The notes: generated from the letters alone by a model not told the origin. Shown: positions 1 through 8,546, counted from the stretch's first letter. The stretch: 49,414 bases of DNA from Anaerolineae bacterium (GCA_016929775.1 JAFGIE010000018.1:1-49414); one strand, 5' to 3'. Program-made: numbers and translations.

Positions 1-191
1 CGCCGGAACTGCGCCCGCGCAGCGCTGAGACGCGCTTCGTCAGCCAGTGGGTCTGGATAGAGCTCTTTGATCGCGCGAGGGCGATCGGTGAGTAGGTCTT
101 GCGCGAGATAGACAGTGCCCATCCCGCCTTCGCCGAGCACCGCCTCGATCCGATAGCGGTCCAACAGCACTTGGCCAATGCGCAGGGTCAC
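1..191 (-). CDS. Ser/Thr protein kinase, N-terminal fragment
   Basis: This is the first 63 codons of a Hanks-type serine/threonine kinase; the rest lies beyond the left edge. Reading from a GTG at 191, the protein starts V-T-L-R-I-G-Q-V-L-L-D-R-Y-R-I. It then shows the glycine-rich ATP loop GEGGMGTVY (about residues 20-28) and the ATP-anchoring lysine in RAIKEL (about residue 43). These are subdomains I and II of the fold. The start is 12 nt downstream of the stop of the zinc-ribbon gene, so the two genes are probably cotranscribed. The stretch fits the N-terminal lobe of PknB-like kinases. Whether a transmembrane or sensor domain follows cannot be seen. The kinase assignment is firm; its targets are unknown. 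Confidence 0.85.
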   Translation of the reverse strand, partial: MTLRIGQVLLDRYRIEAVLGEGGMGTVYLAQDLLTDRPRAIKELYPDPLADEARLSAARAQFR

Positions 192-203
192 GGCGGGCCC
201 ATC

Positions 204-872
204 CTATGCGCCGCGCTGCACAGCCTGCCCGCAAGTCGGGCAGAACTTGGCGCGCGGGTCGATCTCGGCGCCGCACGACCGGCAAAAGTGCGCGGGCGCT
301 GTCTCCTGGTTGGGCATTCTGAGCTTGACGCCACACGTGGGACAGAACCCGACGGGTCCCGGCAGCACGGTCTTGCAACGAGGACAACGGAGACGGACGA
401 CCTTGGTCGCAGGGGGGGGTGGCGTCCCTTCTGCGGTCGGCGGCGCTGGCTTGAGCACGCCGCCACACTTGGGACAGAACTCGGCGTCGGGCGCAGCGAG
501 CGTTCCGCACTGAGGGCACTTGACGGTCTGGGGCGCTGCCTGGGCCTCCAGGTCAGCCAGCTCTGCCTTCTTGACCTCCGCTTCTGCGCGTAGCTCGTTG
601 ATACGCTCGCACAAACGGCGTAGTTCGGGGTGCGAGATCGTGCCCGCGTCGTAGAGCGAGAGCACTTGGAGCCCGAGCGCCTCGGTCAGCTGTCGCAGCT
701 CCGCCTGGAGGGCGTGGACCTGCGCGCTCAGCTGCGAGACGTGGCGCCGACGCTCGACCTCGCTCCATTGGCTACGCAGGCCCTCGAGCGCCGCCCTGAT
801 ATGCCCCTGTTGGTCGAGGTTGGACAGGACTTGATTGGCGCCCTGCTTGATCGAGTCGATGATGTCCGACAC
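204..872 (-). CDS. Coiled-coil protein with three C-terminal zinc ribbons
   Basis: This 222-residue protein has two parts. Residues 1-110 are charged and probably helical or coiled-coil, rich in Gln, Glu, Leu and Arg. Residues about 115-220 hold three zinc ribbons, each two CxxC knuckles: CPQCG/CPKCG, CPRCK/CPTCG and CRSCG/CPTCG. No signal peptide or membrane segment is visible, so it is probably cytoplasmic. The start is GTG at 872, preceded by GGAGG with a 6-nt spacer. Zinc-ribbon proteins of this kind often accompany bacterial Ser/Thr kinases and stress genes, and this one directly precedes a kinase. It may be an adaptor or kinase substrate, but no function can be assigned from sequence. 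The ribbons are certain; the role is not. Confidence 0.85.
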   Translation of the reverse strand: MSDIIDSIKQGANQVLSNLDQQGHIRAALEGLRSQWSEVERRRHVSQLSAQVHALQAELRQLTEALGLQVLSLYDAGTISHPELRRLCERINELRAEAEVKKAELADLEAQAAPQTVKCPQCGTLAAPDAEFCPKCGGVLKPAPPTAEGTPPPPATKVVRLRCPRCKTVLPGPVGFCPTCGVKLRMPNQETAPAHFCRSCGAEIDPRAKFCPTCGQAVQRGA

Positions 873-948
873 GGCTCACCTCCGTGCGACAGACAGTCGC
901 GAGTATGGCTGCAATGCCATGCCCTATACGCACCCAGCAGGCCCGAGG

Positions 949-1935
949 TTACGGGATGGGGGGCGCACCGCCGTCGCCCAGGAACCGGCTGATCTGGTCG
1001 CGATGCGTGCGGATGCCTTGGGGTCGGCCCTGTTGGTGCGCGATCAGCAGCCACTCGAGAGCCGCGAAGGCCTGGTAGACGGCAAGTCGATCCCAGAACG
1101 TAGCGGGTAAGTCGCCCGCTTCCGTGTACCCGTCGAGGAATCCCTTTTGGATGCCGGGCAAATTGGCAAAGTCGATCGCAAAGAGCGTGCTCAGGTCGAG
1201 CTCGGGCGCCGCGGCGCGCGCAGCGCTCCAGTCGGTCAGTCCCGTGACGTGGTGCCCTGTCGCGCCGCGTTCGACCATGATGTCGCAGGCGCGCAACCGC
1301 CCGTGCACGAGGCACGGCTGTCTCCGGTCGAGCACCGTGGACTCGGCGAAGCGATGGCGTAGCGCGTCCCGATCGACGCCGGGTAGGAGCGCCTGCTCGG
1401 CGCAGCGGTCGAGCCACGCGTCTGCCTGCGCCATCACGTACCCTTTTTCGCGCTCGTGGTCCTGCGCGCTTGGCGCAAAGGGCGAACCAAAGCGATCGAG
1501 GGGGATGCCGTGCACGCGCGCCACGTAGCGCCCTGCCTCGTAGCCGAGCGCCTCCAACTCTGAAGTATCGAGGGCGTCGATCACGTGCGTGAGCGAGGCT
1601 CCGGGCAGGCGCGTCAGCAGCGTCCACGCCGCGTCTTCGCACCCGGGTGGCCCGGCACGGGCCTCGCTCTGGGCAAAGTAGAGCACGCGCGGGACCGGTA
1701 CACCCGTCTCAGAGGTGACCATGCGTAGGAGTTGGACCTCGCGGTCGGGCGCACCAGAGTCGGTCGCGCCCGTGTACAGCTTGAGCACCACGTCCAGGCC
1801 ATTGCGCAGCGAGAGACGGTAGAGCGCATTGGCGTGGTCACCCGGCAGCGGTTCACAGGAATCGACCTCGGTTCCCGGGAATGCGCGATGGACCAAGTCT
1901 GTCAGCTGAGAGGTCGTGAGGTGCGGGTGCGTCAC
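949..1935 (-). CDS. APH-fold phosphotransferase-like protein, probable pseudokinase
   Basis: A 328-residue protein of the aminoglycoside phosphotransferase (APH)/choline kinase fold. The N-lobe lysine (VVLKLY, about residue 50) and the glutamate of EVQLL are present. The C-lobe aspartate is kept in LTDWSAAR. The catalytic loop, normally HGDxxxxN, reads HGRLRACD (about residues 211-218), so the base Asp is Arg and the metal-binding Asn is Asp. By family knowledge such a protein should be inactive or very atypical. The GTG start at 1935 has AGGAGG six nt upstream and overlaps the histidine kinase stop by 4 nt (GTGA), indicating translational coupling. It may bind a nucleotide or small ligand rather than phosphorylate. 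The fold is well supported; the loss of activity is inferred. Confidence 0.8.
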   Translation of the reverse strand: MTHPHLTTSQLTDLVHRAFPGTEVDSCEPLPGDHANALYRLSLRNGLDVVLKLYTGATDSGAPDREVQLLRMVTSETGVPVPRVLYFAQSEARAGPPGCEDAAWTLLTRLPGASLTHVIDALDTSELEALGYEAGRYVARVHGIPLDRFGSPFAPSAQDHEREKGYVMAQADAWLDRCAEQALLPGVDRDALRHRFAESTVLDRRQPCLVHGRLRACDIMVERGATGHHVTGLTDWSAARAAAPELDLSTLFAIDFANLPGIQKGFLDGYTEAGDLPATFWDRLAVYQAFAALEWLLIAHQQGRPQGIRTHRDQISRFLGDGGAPPIP

Positions 1936-3389
1936 AGCTCGCCTCCTGGGAGACGTGCGCTTGACCCGGGCAGACGCACGGTGAACCGGGTGCCCACCCT
2001 GACGATGCTCTCGACGTCGATCCGCCCTCCGTGTGCGCGCACGATCTCGGACGAGAGCGCCAGCCCGAGACCGACGGAAGCGCGATCTGTCCGCCGCTCC
2101 CGGGAGCGGGACTTGTCCACCTGGTAGAAGCGCTCGAACAAACGGGGCAAGTCCTCGGCTGGGATCCCGCACCCCGTGTCGGTGACGGAGAGGAGGACCT
2201 GCTCGCCGTCGCGCTCGGTGGAGAGGGTGACCTTGCCGCCTCTTTCGGTGTGCTTGATCGCGTTGTCGACGAGGTTTGTCAGGACCTGCAGCAACCGGTC
2301 GCCGTCCCCGACCACCACCAGCTCGTCTGGGGCCCGGACGATGAGCTCGATCGCCTGCTGCTGTGCCAGTGGCGCAAAGCGGTCCGCGGAGGAGTGGCAG
2401 AGCGCTGCGAGGTCCACAGGGTCGCGAGACATGCTGACCTTGCCACTCTCCAGGCGCGTCAGGTCCAACAGCGTCTCGACCAAGCGGGAGAGGCGCTCGG
2501 ATTCGTCATGGATGACCGTCGCAGCGCGGCGCACCGACTGCGGGTCGCCCGCGGTGCCGTCGAGGAGCGCCTGCGCGAACCCGCCGATCGACGTCAATGG
2601 CGTCTTGAGCTCGTGCGATACGTTGGCGACAAAGTCGCGCTGAGAACGGTGCGAAGCTGCCACGGCAGCGGTCATCGCGTTGAAGCTGTGGGCGAGGCGC
2701 CTGGCTTCGTCTGGGCCTGCAGCGTCGAGCCGCGTGTCATAGTCGCCCCCTGCTACCTGCTCGGCGGCGGCAGCGGCATCTTGGAGCGGACGCGACAACG
2801 TGCGCGCGAGCCAGAGCGCCATGATCGCCGAGAGTGCGAACGCAACCGCGCCCGAGACGAGAACGCTGGCAGCGACGGACCCGATCACGGGGCGGAGGGC
2901 ATCGCGCCCACGCAGGGTGAGCACCAGGTAGGCGAGACGGGTCGTCTCGGTGCGCACGTCCCGCACGGGCGCGGCGAGATAGTACCAGATCCTGCCATCG
3001 GGTCCGCGGGTCCGGCCTCGCAGGGCTGCGGTCGAGAGGGCCTCTTGGGCGGGAACATTCAGTCGTACGCGCTTGCCCACCCATTCCCGGTTGCTGTCCG
3101 CCAGGATGGCGCCATCCGCCCCGCCGACGAGCAGCAAGCGCACGCCGTTGGCGCGCGCGATCTCGCCGAGCTCCGGGAAGCCTTCCGCGAACTGGCGTTC
3201 CGGCTGCAAGAATGCACGCAACTCGGTCAAGACCGGCACGGCGGCATCGGTGAGCTGGGTGTACGCCAACCCGGGCAGGCTGACCCACAGCAGGACCAGC
3301 GCTGTGCCGACGATGGCGACGATACCCAGGCAGACGAGAAGCAGCGCAGAGTAGGATGCCATCAGTCGCGCCCGAAAGCTGTTGAACAC
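1932..3389 (-). CDS. Membrane sensor histidine kinase (HAMP-HisKA-HATPase)
   Basis: A 485-residue sensor kinase. Two membrane segments (about residues 12-35 and 170-200) bracket an extracytoplasmic domain of roughly 130 residues. They are followed by a HAMP linker, the H-box SHELKTPL with its phosphoacceptor His near residue 256, and a HATPase domain with N-box LVDNAIKHT, G1 DTGCGIP and G2 GLGLALS. I start it at GTG 3389 because GGGAG lies upstream; the ATG at 3455 would overlap the preceding gene by 41 nt and adds a basic, non-hydrophobic leader. No response regulator lies next to it. It follows a periplasmic-binding-type lipoprotein that could be its ligand receptor. It is a typical PhoR/BaeS-like kinase; the signal is unknown. 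Confidence 0.9.
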   Translation of the reverse strand: MFNSFRARLMASYSALLLVCLGIVAIVGTALVLLWVSLPGLAYTQLTDAAVPVLTELRAFLQPERQFAEGFPELGEIARANGVRLLLVGGADGAILADSNREWVGKRVRLNVPAQEALSTAALRGRTRGPDGRIWYYLAAPVRDVRTETTRLAYLVLTLRGRDALRPVIGSVAASVLVSGAVAFALSAIMALWLARTLSRPLQDAAAAAEQVAGGDYDTRLDAAGPDEARRLAHSFNAMTAAVAASHRSQRDFVANVSHELKTPLTSIGGFAQALLDGTAGDPQSVRRAATVIHDESERLSRLVETLLDLTRLESGKVSMSRDPVDLAALCHSSADRFAPLAQQQAIELIVRAPDELVVVGDGDRLLQVLTNLVDNAIKHTERGGKVTLSTERDGEQVLLSVTDTGCGIPAEDLPRLFERFYQVDKSRSRERRTDRASVGLGLALSSEIVRAHGGRIDVESIVRVGTRFTVRLPGSSARLPGGEL

Positions 3390-3414
3390 GCTAGCTTGCT
3401 CCCGTACGCGGTCG

Positions 3415-4584
3415 CTAGGGGTACGTCTGCTCGAAGCGATCGCCCTTGACCTCAAAGACGTAGATCGTGGCGTTCTCTAGATCGCCGTTGTCCGTGTAGG
3501 TCAGCTGCCCGATCAGCGTGTCGACGGCGTTTGTGCGGATCGCGTCACTCACCGCCTCCGCATCCAGCGAGTTGGCGTTTTGGACGCCAGCGGCGAGGAC
3601 CCGCATCGCGACATAGCCGTTGACAGAGTAGGTGTCAGGGTTGCGGAATTCGACCTCCTGGTAGAGGTCGATCCACTCTGGGTCGGCGACTTGTTGTGGG
3701 CTGGGAGCGAAGCCGCTGACGTACATTCCATCTGCCGTTCCATCGGCATCGTCGATGGTTGCCGTCAGCAGAGCGCCATCGGAGGCGAGAAAGGGGACAT
3801 CGATGCCCGCTTGCACGAGTGCAATGCGGAAGAAGGGCGCCTCGATCTCGTAGCCAGCGTAAAAGATCGCGTCGGGCGTGGCGCTCCGGATCTGGGCTAC
3901 TTCCTGCGCGTAGGCCTCCTGTCCCTCGGCGACCTGGATGACGGTTGCCGTACCTGCGCCGCGCTCGCTGAGTGCGCGCTGCATCTGGTCAGCAAGGCCG
4001 ATGCCGTACTCGGTGTCGTTGTGCACGATTGCCACGCGCTGCGCACCGAGCGTCTCGACCAGGAACTGGGCGTCTACGTCAGCCTGCACCGCATCGTTGG
4101 CGTTGACCCGGAAAAAGTTGCGGTACCCGCGCTGCGTGATGCTCAGCTCGCTTGCGGTGGGCGTGATCACGACGATCGGCAGGTCCTTGTAGACCTCCAT
4201 CGCCGCCAGCGTCTGCCCGCTGTTATAGTGCCCGATCATGCCCAAGATCCGCTTGCCCTGCGCTACGTCGGCAGCCACCTGCTCGGCGACTGTGAGGGCG
4301 ACCTCCGAGTCGGACTCGTCATCGAGGGGGACGACGACGACCCGGTATCCGAGCAGGCCCCCGGCACGGTTCAGCTCTTCGGCGGCGACGTTGACGCCTC
4401 CCAAGACGGTCTGCCCGCCGTTGGCCTGGAAACCCGAGAGCGGCGATGCGACATAGACGTACACGTCCCCCTTGGTTGGCTCCTGAACCCTGGGTCCAGC
4501 CTGGCAGGCGGCGACTAGTGCGGTAAGAGCCAGCAGCAGGAACCAACGAGAGCAGCCCGCGTAACGGGATCGTGTGCGCTTCAT
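3415..4584 (-). CDS. Branched-chain-amino-acid-type solute-binding lipoprotein
   Basis: A 389-residue type I periplasmic binding protein of the LivJ/LivK family. It begins with a basic n-region, a hydrophobic stretch and a lipobox LVAAC, placing the lipidated Cys at residue 27. The mature part shows family features: YVASPLSG near its start, NVAAEELNRAGG, a middle hinge at MIGHYNSGQT, and NGYVAMRVLAAG near the end. The ATG at 4584 is preceded by AGGAG, and the upstream membrane gene stops 2 nt before it. No liv permease or ATPase gene is nearby, and the next gene is a sensor kinase. It may therefore act as a receptor rather than feeding a transporter. Family confidence is high; the ligand and the receptor role are inferred. 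Confidence 0.88.
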   Translation of the reverse strand: MKRTRSRYAGCSRWFLLLALTALVAACQAGPRVQEPTKGDVYVYVASPLSGFQANGGQTVLGGVNVAAEELNRAGGLLGYRVVVVPLDDESDSEVALTVAEQVAADVAQGKRILGMIGHYNSGQTLAAMEVYKDLPIVVITPTASELSITQRGYRNFFRVNANDAVQADVDAQFLVETLGAQRVAIVHNDTEYGIGLADQMQRALSERGAGTATVIQVAEGQEAYAQEVAQIRSATPDAIFYAGYEIEAPFFRIALVQAGIDVPFLASDGALLTATIDDADGTADGMYVSGFAPSPQQVADPEWIDLYQEVEFRNPDTYSVNGYVAMRVLAAGVQNANSLDAEAVSDAIRTNAVDTLIGQLTYTDNGDLENATIYVFEVKGDRFEQTYP

Positions 4585-4586
4585 CC

Positions 4587-5450
4587 CTAAGCTCCTTCTA
4601 CGAGAGCAGAGGCATTGCTGGACAAGTAGACCTCATCCATTGCCTGTGCGATGTCATTCAGCGAGTTGACCTGATCCGCGATGTCCTCGCGCATGCGCAG
4701 CGCGCGCCCGCTGTCAATGTCCTTGGCGTCGATCAGCTGCATCTGCGCATAGACGGTGCCCATGGCGCTGAGCGTGTCGTCGAGCTGCAGCTGGGCGCGG
4801 TCCATCGTGTTGTCGAGACGCTCGAGCTGCTGCAGTTGGGCGCGCTTTTGCGCGATGCTCTGCTGCAACTGGGCGCGCACGCGTGCATCGGCCTCCCCTG
4901 CCAGGCGCTGCTCGAGTGCCGCGATTTGGCCCGGGAGGGCGGACTGGTCTTGCTGCAGCACCGTACTGCGCGAGTAGTGATCGAGCCGACTGGCAAGGGC
5001 GAACATGTTGCTGATCCACTCGGACACATCACCGACAGACGCTTCCAGGTGCGTGCGTAGTGCGCCGTCGCGGGTTCGCTGGAGCAAGTACTCCATCTGC
5101 TCGCGGTACTCGAGCGCCCTGACCACCTTTTCGCGGTAGGCAGGGGTCGCGATCTCGCTCGGATCGAACTTTTGGCGGAACATCTGGGCGACGACGCGTT
5201 CTCGGACAGCGGGATCGTAGATGCTGGTGACGACGATCAGTGCCTCGGCACCCGCGCCGAGGACGAGCCAGAACCACCAGCGCCAGAGCGGCAGGGAACC
5301 GGCAAACGGGTCGGGCACCAGGAAAGCGAGGATCAGGGACAGTGCGAGCGTAACCGCGCTCTCCCAGCGGAAGACGGCGAACGAGATCAGCGCCCTGGCT
5401 GCCCTTTCCCTGAGTTGGTCTTGGAGGCTCTTGGCCTTTCTCGCTGCCAT
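4587..5450 (-). CDS. Membrane-anchored coiled-coil protein, unknown function
   Basis: A 287-residue protein with two hydrophobic segments near the N-terminus, about residues 31-48 (VTLALSLILAFLVP) and 58-79 (WWFWLVLGAGAEALIVV). A long, Gln- and Leu-rich helical region fills the rest, with strong coiled-coil character around residues 170-235. The topology, two membrane helices plus a cytoplasmic coiled coil, resembles XpaC/TelA-associated membrane proteins that often sit near PspA and VWA genes, but I see no diagnostic motif. It lies between the VWA fusion (54-nt gap) and the binding lipoprotein (2-nt gap), so it is part of the operon. A scaffold linking PspA or the receptors to the membrane is possible. 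The gene is clear; its function is unknown. Confidence 0.75.
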   Translation of the reverse strand: MAARKAKSLQDQLRERAARALISFAVFRWESAVTLALSLILAFLVPDPFAGSLPLWRWWFWLVLGAGAEALIVVTSIYDPAVRERVVAQMFRQKFDPSEIATPAYREKVVRALEYREQMEYLLQRTRDGALRTHLEASVGDVSEWISNMFALASRLDHYSRSTVLQQDQSALPGQIAALEQRLAGEADARVRAQLQQSIAQKRAQLQQLERLDNTMDRAQLQLDDTLSAMGTVYAQMQLIDAKDIDSGRALRMREDIADQVNSLNDIAQAMDEVYLSSNASALVEGA

Positions 5451-5504
5451 ACCATCCCTCGCGGCAACACGTCTCTGTTTGGTGGGCGATGGGCGACACC
5501 GCCC

Positions 5505-7187
5505 CTAAAAGTAGGCCGACAGGACCTTGTACAAGCGGCGAATGGTGTCTAGATCGCCCGTGAAGTACTGCCCGCCGCTCGACTCTGCGAGTGCGCGCAG
5601 CGTTTTCTCGTCGGCGTCCGAGCCGTAGCCGATGCAAAAGAGGACGACGGGCAGCTGCTCCTGGTTCTGCTGGATGATGAGCCGGACGAGGTCGTCTTGC
5701 CTGATGTACGAGTTGTTCTCTCGTCCATCGGTCATGACCACGATGGCGTTGATGCGCTCTGCATCGTTGAGCGCCTGGAGGCGCGCGTAGGCCAAAGCGA
5801 CTGCGTCGAGAAGCGCGGTGTCGCCGTAGGCCTCCAGTTCATCGATCGTCTCGGCGATCGGCTGCCGGGTGCGCTTGAGCTCGTCCAGGGGCACGACCTC
5901 GTCGGCGCTCGAGGAGAAGGCGATCAGCCCGATGCGCTCGGTGTCGCCCTGGACCTGCTCGAGGAAGACACGCAGGGCCTCCTGCGCGTTGTACAGCTTG
6001 GTGCCTTCCATGCTGCCCGAGACATCCACCACCAGGTAGACGTTGGTGTGACGCTTGGTGTACCACCACACGTCACGCACGACCTCGACGACGCTGGGCG
6101 CGGGCATCTGGAGGGCTGTCTTGGGCTGCGTTGGGTCGACGCCGTTCTCAGCCGAGAAGGGCGACCCGGCGCCCGCGAGAGGGATGCTCAGGTCGGTGGG
6201 CCTGAAGCCGCTCGCCAGGATCTGGGTCTGGCGCTCCGGCGCCTTGAGGTACTCGACCAGGCGGTTGTAGGTGTTGCGTTGCTGGTCTGTCAGCGTGTCC
6301 AGCTCGAGAAGCGCGATCGGGTGATCCTCCCAGAGGGTGCCCTCCACAGGGTAGATGGCGACGAGGCGATCGCCGGTCGTCGAGGTATTGTAATAGATGA
6401 CCAACTGCTCCTGGCAGACAAAGGCATCGAGATAGGCCCGTCCTTCGGTGCGGATGCGCTGTATGACGGACCACTCGCCTTCACCATAGTAGCGGACGGT
6501 CTTTTCAATCGCGGCGACATAGTCGAGTGTGGCCTGCCGCTGCACGTCCTCCTCCGTGAGGCCACGGGTCTTGCCGGCGCCTGCGTAGAACTCGGCAAGG
6601 GTCGCCAGCAGCCCTGCCGCGGAGTTGGTGGAGGGATGGCTCCATTTGAACGCGGGGTCGGACTGGGCACGCGCCAAGAGGTCAGCCCAACCGAGGTTGG
6701 CCTCGGGGTAGCCCATGCTGCGCGCCACATCCTCCCACATGGCGATCACGATCGGCGAGACGGCATAGCGCTCGGTCTGTCCGACGAGGGGGGATTCGCG
6801 CCCGGTGCGGGCCTCCCATTCGCGGTCCAGGGCGTTGAGCCAGATCGACGAGTCAGGAGAGATAGCGTGCAAGCTTCCCTCGAGCGCAGCCTCGATCATC
6901 AGGTCTGGTTCGTAGCGCACGGCGCTCACCCGCAGGATCTGCTCCGATCCGGAAGCGACCTGCTCGTTGAACCCGGCGACAAGCTGGAGGAAGGTCTCCT
7001 CCTTCTCCGGGGAGTAGGCAACGGTGAAGGCAGAGATGTCCTCCGGCGCTGGCGTCGGTTCCTGCGCAGATGGGAGAGAGATCTGGCGCACGAGCTGCCA
7101 GACGCCGCAGCACGAAGCCCCGAGAATGGCCACAAGCCCGATCAGGATGACCAGGATCTGGTTGGTGTTCAGTTTCTTTGCGCTCAT
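5505..7187 (-). CDS. Solute-binding domain fused to a VWA domain
   Basis: A 560-residue protein anchored by one N-terminal hydrophobic helix (about residues 10-35). A Pro- and acidic-rich linker follows, then an extracellular type II solute-binding-like domain (about 45-360) and a von Willebrand factor A domain (about 375-560). The metal-ion-dependent adhesion site is intact: DVSGSMEGTK near residue 386, a threonine in YGDTALLDA, and TDGREN near residue 481. The ATG at 7187 has GGAGG upstream, and the SBP-like gene before it ends 17 nt away. VWA domains bind protein partners through Mg2+, so this looks like a receptor that couples ligand binding to protein contact outside the membrane. No ABC permease accompanies it. 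The domains are clear; the role is inferred. Confidence 0.85.
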   Translation of the reverse strand: MSAKKLNTNQILVILIGLVAILGASCCGVWQLVRQISLPSAQEPTPAPEDISAFTVAYSPEKEETFLQLVAGFNEQVASGSEQILRVSAVRYEPDLMIEAALEGSLHAISPDSSIWLNALDREWEARTGRESPLVGQTERYAVSPIVIAMWEDVARSMGYPEANLGWADLLARAQSDPAFKWSHPSTNSAAGLLATLAEFYAGAGKTRGLTEEDVQRQATLDYVAAIEKTVRYYGEGEWSVIQRIRTEGRAYLDAFVCQEQLVIYYNTSTTGDRLVAIYPVEGTLWEDHPIALLELDTLTDQQRNTYNRLVEYLKAPERQTQILASGFRPTDLSIPLAGAGSPFSAENGVDPTQPKTALQMPAPSVVEVVRDVWWYTKRHTNVYLVVDVSGSMEGTKLYNAQEALRVFLEQVQGDTERIGLIAFSSSADEVVPLDELKRTRQPIAETIDELEAYGDTALLDAVALAYARLQALNDAERINAIVVMTDGRENNSYIRQDDLVRLIIQQNQEQLPVVLFCIGYGSDADEKTLRALAESSGGQYFTGDLDTIRRLYKVLSAYF

Positions 7188-7204
7188 CGCCCCTGTTCCT
7201 CCGT

Positions 7205-8416
7205 CTACTGCGCGACGTTGAGGTCGAACCAGCGCAGCAAGGCCAACAGCACCTCCCGGTCCGGGGAGCGCATCCGCGTGAAGCGCGGAAGCTGTGTCAT
7301 CGCGCCCTGATCCTGCCAGCGTACGAACAGGCTGTCTGGCCCCTCGAGCGAGACATCGAGGTTGGCGGGGCGCAGTCCGCGCGTCAGGGCCTTCTGTTGC
7401 TGTTCTGGCGCCAACAGGTACTGCTGGAAGACGAGGGCGGCGTTCTTTTCGAGCGCCGTGGTCTCGGGCCCCATCCACACGGTAAATGGAAAGTCGAACC
7501 AGGTCAGGTACTGCGGGTACTCGATCACCAGGGGATCGGCCCAGCGGTTCTGGATGCCTTCCATATTGACCAGCAGGTCGCTCTCGAGCAACTGCCCGCC
7601 ATCGCCCATCGAGTAGCCAAAGAGGGCGAGGTCCTCTACGGAGTAGGCGCTGGAATAGTCGGTCACTGCGCCCATGAGTTCGCCCAGCCACGCCTGGAAG
7701 TCGGGATCGGTGACGTCCTCGACCACGATCGACGTCTTGTCATAGTACTCGCCCGCGGCGGCGACCATGGCGGAGAGGCCAGCGGCGTTCTTGCGCGGGT
7801 TGGGAACCACGAGCTTAAAGTAGCCCCATTCGGCGCATTCTGGGCAGGCTTCGCCCCCGATCTCACGCCAACCGCCCTTTGCCATCGCCGCGTCGTGGAT
7901 CGTCTGCCAGTTGATGTCGCCATAGCTCTGGGTGAGCACATCGGCGCGGCTCTTGTAGATCCCCCACGAAAAGAGGGAAGTGGCGATCGGGCGCGCGCGG
8001 TATTCGCCATCTGTCAGAAAGACGTCGCGACCGCGCTTGGTCTTGTAGGTGGCGTTGACGAGATCGACCAGGTAGCGGTTGTCCGGGATCCAGGCCGTAG
8101 GCATGGGGTCCATCTCTTCGCGCTCATAGTAGCCCATCGCAGTCAGGCCATCCATGGGGATGATGGTCACAGCGATCCGGCGTCCCTCGAGACGGTTGTC
8201 GCCCTCGTTGAACGCTTTCGCCGCCTCGTTCACCCACGGTTCGACGGGGATCGAGCAGACGATCCGGACCTCGATCCCCTCTTGAGAGGGGCGGGGCGTG
8301 GCGGTGCTCGACAGCCGGTCCGATATGCCTGGCACCTGGGTCACAATCAGGCCAGCGGCGATGATCAGCACGGCGATGCCGATGATCACGAAAAAGATGA
8401 CCCGGGTCTTGTTCAT
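7205..8416 (-). CDS. Membrane-anchored extracellular solute-binding protein
   Basis: A 403-residue protein with one N-terminal membrane helix (about residues 6-27) and a Thr/Ser/Pro linker. An extracellular binding-protein-like domain follows, opening with VRIVCSIPVEPWVNEAAKAFNE, a typical start for family 1/type II binding proteins. It resembles the binding half of the next gene: both end with a block in which an LLAPEQQQKAL- or LKAPERQTQIL-type helix leads into a short GLRPANLD or GFRPTDLS motif. The two are probably diverged paralogues, one without the VWA domain. The ATG at 8416 follows GGGAG. A GC-rich hairpin separates it from pspA. No transporter genes are adjacent. The family is likely; the ligand is unknown. 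Confidence 0.8.
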   Translation of the reverse strand: MNKTRVIFFVIIGIAVLIIAAGLIVTQVPGISDRLSSTATPRPSQEGIEVRIVCSIPVEPWVNEAAKAFNEGDNRLEGRRIAVTIIPMDGLTAMGYYEREEMDPMPTAWIPDNRYLVDLVNATYKTKRGRDVFLTDGEYRARPIATSLFSWGIYKSRADVLTQSYGDINWQTIHDAAMAKGGWREIGGEACPECAEWGYFKLVVPNPRKNAAGLSAMVAAAGEYYDKTSIVVEDVTDPDFQAWLGELMGAVTDYSSAYSVEDLALFGYSMGDGGQLLESDLLVNMEGIQNRWADPLVIEYPQYLTWFDFPFTVWMGPETTALEKNAALVFQQYLLAPEQQQKALTRGLRPANLDVSLEGPDSLFVRWQDQGAMTQLPRFTRMRSPDREVLLALLRWFDLNVAQ

Positions 8417-8444
8417 GGCCCAATACTCCCTCTGGTCAGCGGTC

Positions 8445-8477
8445 GCTGCCCGGCAGGCGCCCTGCCCGCCGGGCAGC
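8445..8477 (-). repeat. 10-bp inverted repeat between pspA and the binding-protein gene
   Basis: Perfect 10-bp arms (GCTGCCCGGC and GCCGGGCAGC) flank a 13-nt loop in the 130-nt gap between the PspA stop and the next start. There is no T-tract on either side, so it is not a classical terminator. An attenuating or mRNA-stabilising hairpin that lets PspA be made in excess of the downstream genes is one reading. The structure is seen directly; the function is inferred. Confidence 0.6.
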
Positions 8478-8546
8478 GGCACGTCGGTCGGCGTCGGCGC
8501 GATCGCGCGGGCGCGGGCCCGGTTGCTCGTGCCGGCGCAACGCGTG

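Noticed and set aside
949..1935. Antibiotic-resistance aminoglycoside phosphotransferase
   Set aside because: The catalytic HGD and metal Asn are missing and it lies in a signalling cluster, so resistance is not supported.
3390..3455. Upstream ATG start of the histidine kinase
   Set aside because: It would overlap the preceding gene by 41 nt, and the GTG at 3389 has a ribosome site and starts just before the first membrane helix.
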